Source: UBA7374 sp049890275
GTDB taxonomy: Bacteria > Verrucomicrobiota > Verrucomicrobiia > Opitutales > Coraliomargaritaceae
Direction of reading: 5' to 3'
DNA: 64,000 nucleotides
Assembly (NCBI GenBank): GCA_049890275.1
Contig: JBMHBT010000013.1
Coordinates: 1 to 64,000, forward strand
Made by a program: the position numbers and the translations under genes. Below the pieces are notes generated by a model. That model searched no databases and was not told the origin of the DNA. It saw nothing but the letters and a program-made list of their open reading frames with translations. Positions 58,195 to 64,000 of the stretch are shown in pieces; positions within the stretch are counted from its first letter, which is position 1; every line of letters begins with the position of its first letter.

Positions 58195-59064
58195 TTATGA
58201 TGGATACAGTCGGCGCAGGTAGACAAAGCCCAGCACCGATAATCCAAGAATCATAGCGTAGGTTTCTGGCTCCGGCACAACATTGACGCTAAATGCGTCG
58301 ACTTCGACAGAACTGATATTTGTCAGAGCTTCGGTCGTTGCAGTACCTGAATCAACAAAACCGTTGGTCATCGTCGCATAGATAACCGTGTCGGCCGCAA
58401 CCCCTGTATCAATGGAAGTGCCGGTAAAGAGAACGGTGCCGCCTGCATCTTTGAGGACAGCTTGGGTCCAATAGGTGCCTCCATTGATGCTTACGGTGAG
58501 TTCTTCGGTTATCCAATTACTGACTGAGTCGGCTCCGCCATTCGGATCGACTCCAAAATTATTCCAACCAATCCAGCCTTCAATCCACGGATTTTGAGCG
58601 ATTGGCATACCGACGGCTCCATTGCGATTGGCAAGGCGTGCATCCACACGAGTTACAGACTGAGCTGCACCGTGCCACCATTGATTTCCGGTCGAAAAGC
58701 CCAAGCCCCAAAAGCCTTTGTTGGTCGTAGCGGCATTGCCGCCCCCGTTGTGGGTGAAGCGGAAATCCATGGTCAGGGTCGCCTCCTCGGTTCCGCTGAG
58801 AGAAAATCCTGTTTGATGGGTGATGTGGTAATTATTTGTTGCGATGGATAGATCCAGACTCGCGGCCCCTGAACCCGTGCCAAGGAACAAGTCTTGTTGA
58901 TCCGAATTACTTTGCCACTTCGCGTTCCAGTTTGCATTTGCAGCTACATTAACCCCCGAAGCATAGCTGCTGAAGTCCTCTGTAATAATGACTTCGGATC
59001 GGAGGGAGTTGCTTACCAAGGCAAGTACGAGCAGGGGAAGTGTCAGTTTTTTTAGATGATTCAT
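58195..59064 (-). CDS. PEP-CTERM exported protein, paralogue B
   Basis: A 289-residue protein with an N-terminal signal peptide (MNHLKKLTLPLLVLALVSNS) and a C-terminal VVPEPETYAMILGLSVLGF-plus-arginine sorting tail. By eye it is a clear relative of the gene at 57067: WNAKWQSNSDQQDLF, ATNNYHITHQTGFSLSG and DFRFTHNGGG. Its C-terminus ends RRLYPS rather than RRKK. The function is unknown; the pair probably arose by local duplication. Confidence 0.85.
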   Translation of the reverse strand: MNHLKKLTLPLLVLALVSNSLRSEVIITEDFSSYASGVNVAANANWNAKWQSNSDQQDLFLGTGSGAASLDLSIATNNYHITHQTGFSLSGTEEATLTMDFRFTHNGGGNAATTNKGFWGLGFSTGNQWWHGAAQSVTRVDARLANRNGAVGMPIAQNPWIEGWIGWNNFGVDPNGGADSVSNWITEELTVSINGGTYWTQAVLKDAGGTVLFTGTSIDTGVAADTVIYATMTNGFVDSGTATTEALTNISSVEVDAFSVNVVPEPETYAMILGLSVLGFVYLRRLYPS

Positions 59065-59136
59065 GGGAATGGGCTTTCTTTGAGTTTAAAAACAATTATT
59101 ATTCATATAATCATAGGTTTTTAAGCCCAGTAATTG

Positions 59137-59155
59137 CTCGTGTAAAGCCTAAAAA
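59137..59155 (-). promoter_or_regulatory. Shared upstream motif of PEP-CTERM paralogue B
   Basis: Plus-strand reading ctcgtgtaaagcctaaaaa, one base longer than the motif before paralogue A. It lies about 73 nt before the start. Because the flanks are otherwise different, its retention suggests a functional site, possibly promoter or regulator binding. Confidence 0.5.
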
Positions 59156-59463
59156 TGAAAAATGTAGATGCGGATGACTGAACGATCCCCGCTCATATTC
59201 TACAGAGCACGGATCAACAATCGGGTCGTACGAGGCCAGAAAGCCCACAATCCTCTTTCCTGAACTAATGGGTAACTAGATACTGGGAAGAGAGTGGTTG
59301 TTTTTCTTGGGCGAAAAGGTCTTTTCCTTTTTTTCCGGCTGCTGTGGGGAAAAGACCGAGCCAGCCTTGTTCTCGCTTGGCAGAGATTGGGATGGATTCG
59401 ATCCGCAAGCCACTCGAGTGGTTGGACCCCAAGCTAACGACTAGAGTCGATCTGTGTGTGAAG
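59156..59463. other. Intergenic region without a supported gene
   Basis: About 300 nt between paralogue B's upstream motif and glmS. The only structure seen is a 10-bp inverted repeat, ggtcttttcc (59318-59327) with ggaaaagacc (59348-59357). It is not followed by a T run on the minus strand, so it is a weak candidate for the glmS terminator. Short open frames on the minus strand are present but carry no recognisable family. Confidence 0.6.
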
Positions 59464-61311
59464 CTATTCGACCGTGACTGACTTGGCCAGATTACGCGGT
59501 TTATCGACGTCGCAGCCACGCTCGAGAGCGATGTAGTAGCTGAGTAGCTGAACCGGAAGGCTCATGAGAATGGGGCGCACGATGTCGTGGCTTTCGGGGA
59601 CCTGAATCAAGTCGTCGATGATATCGGCGGGAAGGTCGCAGCTTTCGCTGGCGACACAGATGATGGGTCCTTTGCGGGCTTTGACCTCTTGTATGTTGGC
59701 CAGGCTCTTCTGGAAGACTTCGCCGGAGGTGGCGAGAAAGACGCTGGGACATTCGGGACAAATCAGAGCGATGGGGCCGTGTTTCATCTCCGCCGCGGGG
59801 TAGCCCTCGGCATGAATGTAGGAGATTTCCTTGAGTTTGAGGGCGCCTTCCAAAGCGATGGGGAACATCAGTTGACGACCGAGAAAAAGGAAGTCTTCAC
59901 TTTTGGCGTATTTCTTGGCAATGGCGGCGATATGCTCGCTTTGACCGAGGATTTCTCGAATTTGATTGGGCAATTCCTTTAGTGCCTGAACAATTTTTGA
60001 GCCCTCATCAAAGCTGAGGTCGCGAATACGGCCTAAATAGAGGGCAACCATGGCCGTGAGCATCACTTGGGAAGTAAATGCCTTGGTCGATGCGACGCCG
60101 ATTTCCGGGCCGGCGTGCTGGTAGATACCGCCGTCGCATTCGCGGGCAATGGTTGAGCCGACGCTGTTGTTGATCGAGAGGGTGCGGTAGCCCTTGCGCT
60201 TGGCTTCGCGCAACGCTGCCAGGGTGTCGATGGTTTCACCGGATTGGCTGATGGCAAAGACGAGGGTATTTTTGTCCAGCGGTGCGTTGCGGTAGCGGAA
60301 CTCGGAGGCGTATTCCACTTCAACAGGAATACGGGCGTAGCGCTCAATTAGGTATTCAGCAACGAGGCAGGCGTGCCAGGCGGTGCCGCAGGCGATGAAA
60401 AGAATACGGTCGACATTGCGCAGATCCTGCGGGCTGAGGTTGAGCCCGCCGAAGACAGCTGTGCTGCCGTCATCTGAAAAGCGACCGCGCATACCGTTTT
60501 CCAGGGCAGTGGGTTGCTCAAAGATCTCTTTTTCCATGAAGTGGTGGTAGTCACCCAGTTCCGATTCCGAGGTGTCCCAGTCGACTTGGTGGATGACTGC
60601 CTCCACATCTGCGCTGGAGGCGGTAGTAATGGAAATATCATCTTCGAGGAGGTGGACGACTTCTCCGTCATTCAGGTAGACGACGTTCTGCGTGCACTGG
60701 GTGATGGCATTGACATCGGAGGCAATGAGATTTTCCCCTTTTCCGATACCAACAATAAGAGGAGAGCCTTTGCGGGCGCCGATCAATTCACTGGGAAAAT
60801 CCGAGCAGATGACCGCGATGCCGTAAGTGCCTTCGACGTGACGTAAACTTTTTCGAACCGCTTCGAGGAAGCGATTCTTTTCACCGGTTTGCGGTTCTTT
60901 TGCGTAGTGATAGGCAATTAGGTTAGCCAGTGCCTCGGTATCCGTTTCCGATTGAAAGGTGTAACCTTTCTCGGAGAGGAATTTTTTCATGCCCAGATAG
61001 TTTTCGATCACTCCATTGTGCACGACGGCAATTTTCTCATCGCTACTCACATGGGGGTGGGCATTGGCTTCGGTAACATCGCCGTGGGTGGCCCATCGGG
61101 TGTGACTGATACCCAGTTTCCCGGCAGGAGCTTCGCCGAGGGCATTTTCGAGCTCGGCAACACGACCTGTGCGCCGAGTCGTTTCAAAGCCTTGCCCGTT
61201 CATGATAGCCATGCCCGAGGAGTCATAGCCCCTGTATTCAAGGCGTTTGAGCCCATCCAGCATAACGCTTCCCGCACGATCACGGCCGACATATCCAACA
61301 ATTCCGCACAT
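59464..61311 (-). CDS. glmS: Glutamine-fructose-6-phosphate aminotransferase
   Basis: A 615-residue enzyme supplying glucosamine 6-phosphate for peptidoglycan and lipid A. The N-terminal glutaminase begins with the catalytic Cys2 (MCGIVGYVGRD) and continues to about 240. Two SIS domains follow, with IACGTAWHACLVAEYLIERY near 310 and SQSGETIDTLAALREAKRKG near 354, and the C-terminus DKPRNLAKSVTVE is conserved. It is divergent from glgC with a 76-nt gap. No glmS ribozyme was recognised in that gap. Confidence 0.97.
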   Translation of the reverse strand: MCGIVGYVGRDRAGSVMLDGLKRLEYRGYDSSGMAIMNGQGFETTRRTGRVAELENALGEAPAGKLGISHTRWATHGDVTEANAHPHVSSDEKIAVVHNGVIENYLGMKKFLSEKGYTFQSETDTEALANLIAYHYAKEPQTGEKNRFLEAVRKSLRHVEGTYGIAVICSDFPSELIGARKGSPLIVGIGKGENLIASDVNAITQCTQNVVYLNDGEVVHLLEDDISITTASSADVEAVIHQVDWDTSESELGDYHHFMEKEIFEQPTALENGMRGRFSDDGSTAVFGGLNLSPQDLRNVDRILFIACGTAWHACLVAEYLIERYARIPVEVEYASEFRYRNAPLDKNTLVFAISQSGETIDTLAALREAKRKGYRTLSINNSVGSTIARECDGGIYQHAGPEIGVASTKAFTSQVMLTAMVALYLGRIRDLSFDEGSKIVQALKELPNQIREILGQSEHIAAIAKKYAKSEDFLFLGRQLMFPIALEGALKLKEISYIHAEGYPAAEMKHGPIALICPECPSVFLATSGEVFQKSLANIQEVKARKGPIICVASESCDLPADIIDDLIQVPESHDIVRPILMSLPVQLLSYYIALERGCDVDKPRNLAKSVTVE

Positions 61312-61387
61312 TTGACTTCAATTCATCGACAATTGTGTCTAAAGATCAAGTTGATTGATAAAGCAATTTTAGCCAACTCCTGAGCTT

Positions 61388-62689
61388 ATGAAAAAGAGAA
61401 AGGTCGTCTGTATTATTATGGGAGGGGGGCGAGGCTCTCGTCTGGTTCCTTTAACAAGAGAGCGTTGTAAGCCTGCTGTACCGCTGGCCGGCAAGTATCG
61501 CTTAGTGGATATTCCGATTAGTAATTGCCTGAATTCAGGCTTTAACGAGATCTATGTATTGACCCAGTTCAACACGGCGTCACTCCATCGCCATATTCAG
61601 GAGGCCTACAAGTTTGATCCTTTTGCCGGTGGTTGCGTGGATATCCTCTCGGCCGAGCAGACGGATAAAGATGATGGATGGTATCAGGGTACGGCAGATG
61701 CGGTGCGTCAGAATATGAATCACTTTGGGTCGATGCATGAGGGCGATCTCTACATCATCCTATCGGGCGATCAACTGTTTCGTATGGATTTGGCCGATGT
61801 CGTAAAGTCGCATGATGCCAGTGGTGCGGATGTAACCATTACCGCCAAACCGATGGGTTTGGATGAGGCCGAAGGACTCGGTTTGATGCGTATTAACGAT
61901 TCTCTGGAGATTACTGAGTTTGTGGAGAAGCCGAAGGAACCAGCTATTATCGAAGGTTTGGCCGTTGGGGAGAGTGTGACTAGTCGGATGAAAGATCCTG
62001 GTGAAGGTCGTTATTGTTTGGCCTCGATGGGGATCTACGTCTTTAACGCTGCGGCCTTATCGAAGGCCCTGGATACGGCGCATACTGACTTTGGCAAAGA
62101 GATCATTCCGGGGCTACTCGGACAGATGAAACTGTGCAGCTATGTCTTCGATGACTACTGGGAAGACATCGGAACAGTAAAAGCTTTTTTCGAATGTAAT
62201 TTGCGGCTGACGGATCCGGTGCCACCTTTTAACTTCTACAATGAAGACTATCGCATCTTCACCCGTGCGCGCTACCTGCCTGCCTCCAAGGTCAATGCCT
62301 GCACTGTAGATCATGCAGTTATGGCGGATGGATGTATTGTCACAAATGCAAAATTGACTCGTTGTTCCCTCGGAGTCCGTTCAGTGGTCAATGATGGCAG
62401 TCTCCTGGATCATGTAGTCATGATGGGGGCCGATGTCTTTGAGACGGCAGACGACTTTGCGGAAAATGAACAACTGGGCCGTCCCAATATTGGAGTGGGG
62501 AAGGGCTGTAGCATTCACAATGCGATACTAGATAAGAACGTACGCATTGGGAATAATGTTGTGCTGGATCCAGAAGGACTGCCGGACAATTTTGGTCCCG
62601 GAGTCGATATCGCCATTCGCGACGGTATCCTAGTCGTTTGTAAGGATACAGTCGTACCCGACGGCTTTGTTTTACAGGCGGAATCCTGA
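61388..62689 (+). CDS. glgC: Glucose-1-phosphate adenylyltransferase
   Basis: A 433-residue ADP-glucose pyrophosphorylase, the committed step of glycogen synthesis. The nucleotide-binding GGGRGSRL at 12-19 and KPAVPLAGKYRLVDIPISNC near 28 are present, as are WYQGTADAVRQN and the substrate-site FVEKPKEP. The C-terminal part (about 300-433) is a beta-helix. It is close in length to the enzymes of cyanobacteria and plants. No other glycogen genes lie in the window. Confidence 0.96.
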   Translation: MKKRKVVCIIMGGGRGSRLVPLTRERCKPAVPLAGKYRLVDIPISNCLNSGFNEIYVLTQFNTASLHRHIQEAYKFDPFAGGCVDILSAEQTDKDDGWYQGTADAVRQNMNHFGSMHEGDLYIILSGDQLFRMDLADVVKSHDASGADVTITAKPMGLDEAEGLGLMRINDSLEITEFVEKPKEPAIIEGLAVGESVTSRMKDPGEGRYCLASMGIYVFNAAALSKALDTAHTDFGKEIIPGLLGQMKLCSYVFDDYWEDIGTVKAFFECNLRLTDPVPPFNFYNEDYRIFTRARYLPASKVNACTVDHAVMADGCIVTNAKLTRCSLGVRSVVNDGSLLDHVVMMGADVFETADDFAENEQLGRPNIGVGKGCSIHNAILDKNVRIGNNVVLDPEGLPDNFGPGVDIAIRDGILVVCKDTVVPDGFVLQAES

Positions 62690-62699
62690 TCTAGGGTAT

Positions 62700-64000
62700 T
62701 TACGCCTGACCTTTGCGGCCACTGTGACCTTTGCGCTGACGGTTCGTTCTACGTTGTTTGCGCAGTTCTGTTAATGCCTTGGCCGATTTTGCTGTGGTCG
62801 GTCTCTTTTTTACGGAGGTCCCTTTCTTCGGGTTATGACCTTGGGCCGATTTTTCCGAACGCGCGATTCTGAAGTCAATTTGTCGCTTGAAGCGATCCAC
62901 CCGTTCCACTTGCACCGCAACGGTATCACCGACGGAGTAGGTTTTTCCGCTCCGCCGACCGACTACGCGCTGTCCGTCCGGATCGACGTGATAAAAATCA
63001 TCATCCAGCGTGGAAATATGGATCATCCCAAATGCCATGGAGTCGATGATCTCGATATAGAGACCGTGGTTTTTTATATCGGTGACGACTGCTTCGAAGG
63101 TTTGCCTGTTCTCTTCCTTTAGCTGCCGTTCGTAGAACTCCAGTAACTTGGTTTTGACCGACTCCCGCTCGGCATCGACACTGTTGCGTTCCGTGATGCA
63201 AAGGTGATCCCCGAGAGACTCCAGCTTTCCCTGTGTGTAGCGAATATCGGGTGTATGCGGTGCGGAGGATGCGCCTGTCTTGTGTAAGTACGCGTCCAGT
63301 ACACGGTGTACGACCAGATCGGAGTAGCGGCGGATTGGTGAGGTGAAGTGGGTGTAATCGTTTTTTGCCAGACCGTAGTGACCGTCCGGGCTGGCCCGGT
63401 ATTGTGCTTGCTTCAGGCTGCGTAGAACATGGGTTTTTAGTGTGTGGCCCTGTGGATGTTCTTTGAGTGTTTGCAGGAGTAACGACATCTCGCGGGCTTT
63501 GGATAGATTTCCGCAACGAATGCCGTGGCTGCTCATCGCTTCGCGTAATTCCTGCAGTTTTTCATCTTCCGGTTCATCGTGTACACGATAGATGCAGGGG
63601 AATCGCTGCTGTTTCATGATACGAGCAATGGCTTCGTTGGCAGCGAGCATAAACTCTTCAATCAGTTGGTGGCTATCGTCGTGATGCTGCTTCTCGATGC
63701 GGTCTGCGTATCCATCCGGGTCGACGTAGATTTTGATCTCGTTCATTTCCAGATCAAGTGATCCCGATTTGAAGCGTCGCTTACGGAGCTGTTCGGCAAC
63801 TTCCCAGAGCTTGCGTATGCCTTCCTGTAGATTCAACAGCTCCTCCTCATTCAGATCCTTCAGGGATCGTCCGGTAGATCCGGTTTGGTGTTTTGGTGGC
63901 AAGGGTGTTCGGACGACTTCGTTTAAGTCATCATTTTTGAGAAATGCCAGTGCTTGCGCGTAGGTCAGTCGCTTATTACTGCGGATGACCGTGCGAGCAT
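62700..64000 (-). CDS. rnr: Ribonuclease R, C-terminal part (5' end beyond the right edge)
   Basis: The last 432 codons of a 3'-5' exoribonuclease. The frame continues to 64000 without a stop (RTVIRSNKRLTYAQALAFLK is visible upstream of the internal TTG at 63902), so the gene is cut by the window and 63902 is not its start. The RNB domain shows the basic catalytic HFTSPIRRYSDLVVHR. An S1 RNA-binding domain follows (FEAVVTDIKNHGLYIEIID) and then a lysine/arginine-rich tail of about 50 residues. Role: degradation of structured RNA. Confidence 0.93.
   Translation of the reverse strand, partial: ARTVIRSNKRLTYAQALAFLKNDDLNEVVRTPLPPKHQTGSTGRSLKDLNEEELLNLQEGIRKLWEVAEQLRKRRFKSGSLDLEMNEIKIYVDPDGYADRIEKQHHDDSHQLIEEFMLAANEAIARIMKQQRFPCIYRVHDEPEDEKLQELREAMSSHGIRCGNLSKAREMSLLLQTLKEHPQGHTLKTHVLRSLKQAQYRASPDGHYGLAKNDYTHFTSPIRRYSDLVVHRVLDAYLHKTGASSAPHTPDIRYTQGKLESLGDHLCITERNSVDAERESVKTKLLEFYERQLKEENRQTFEAVVTDIKNHGLYIEIIDSMAFGMIHISTLDDDFYHVDPDGQRVVGRRSGKTYSVGDTVAVQVERVDRFKRQIDFRIARSEKSAQGHNPKKGTSVKKRPTTAKSAKALTELRKQRRTNRQRKGHSGRKGQA

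Noticed and set aside
59265..59519. An 84-codon minus-strand frame over the glmS 3' end and the spacer
   Set aside because: It starts inside glmS, a second frame in the same spacer is also open, and no homology is recognised.
61312..61387. A glmS ribozyme or riboswitch upstream of glmS
   Set aside because: The 76-nt gap is too short and shows no recognisable ribozyme core.
63902..63902. An apparent start of RNase R at 63902
   Set aside because: It is an internal TTG; the frame continues with family-like sequence to the window edge.

Overview
The window reads as a chromosomal segment of a Gram-negative bacterium of the PVC superphylum, most likely Verrucomicrobiota, class Opitutae (Coraliomargarita or Puniceicoccales-like). 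That placement is an inference from gene content: several PEP-CTERM-tailed exported proteins, a double-length UvrA of the kind also found in Chlamydiae, a cysteine-free FmdB-family protein, lipid A-type and O-antigen-type envelope genes, and a Bacteroidetes-like ParE. No phylogeny was run. No prophage, insertion sequence or CRISPR array was seen.

Layout. 1-1.4 kb: the 3' part of a 23S rRNA gene, 5S rRNA and a strong terminator. 1.45-15.7 kb: an FmdB-like gene on the minus strand, then a complex I operon on the plus strand, nuoBCDEFGHIJKLMN, in canonical order but with no nuoA in front. 15.7-17.6 kb: an LpxH-like phosphoesterase and a spermidine-synthase-like protein divergent around an 18-bp perfect palindrome, then tRNA-Ser(CGA). 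17.6-19.1 kb: a small accessory patch with a duplicated tRNA 3' end, mini-hairpins, a Pmp3-like peptide of 53 residues and an AqpZ-type aquaporin. 19.1-28.8 kb: mainly minus-strand genes: a G+C-rich pyruvate carboxylase, an AI-2E-type transporter, rdgB, ribD, a metallo-beta-lactamase-fold hydrolase and murJ, with one plus-strand TPR gene between them. 28.9-37.1 kb: pta, a separate P-loop/DRTGG protein, xseB, dxs, a beta-helix protein, hflX, a membrane protein and a uracil-DNA glycosylase-like protein lacking most iron-sulfur ligands.

37.1-38.9 kb is an exported-protein patch: the wreck of a C-type-lectin PEP-CTERM gene and an intact PEP-CTERM protein with a complete type 1 copper ligand set. 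38.9-48.9 kb is a minus-strand DNA block: parE, double-length uvrA with a possible SOS box, and recD2. 49.2-56.9 kb: an O-antigen-ligase-like/TPR protein, panB-gpsA (overlapping), a bacterial SET-domain protein with a lysine-rich tail, a 2-oxoglutarate oxygenase, uridine kinase and a short-chain dehydrogenase. 57.0-59.1 kb: two tandem paralogous PEP-CTERM proteins, each with a shared upstream motif. 59.4-64.0 kb: glmS and glgC divergent, then RNase R running off the right edge.

Much of the window is core physiology: respiration, anaplerosis, acetate activation, isoprenoid, riboflavin, pantothenate, phospholipid, amino-sugar and glycogen precursors, and DNA repair. The most distinctive items are the PEP-CTERM cupredoxin, the SET protein, the doubled UvrA with its putative operator, the missing nuoA, the UDG without its cluster ligands, and the tRNA-Ser-associated patch.
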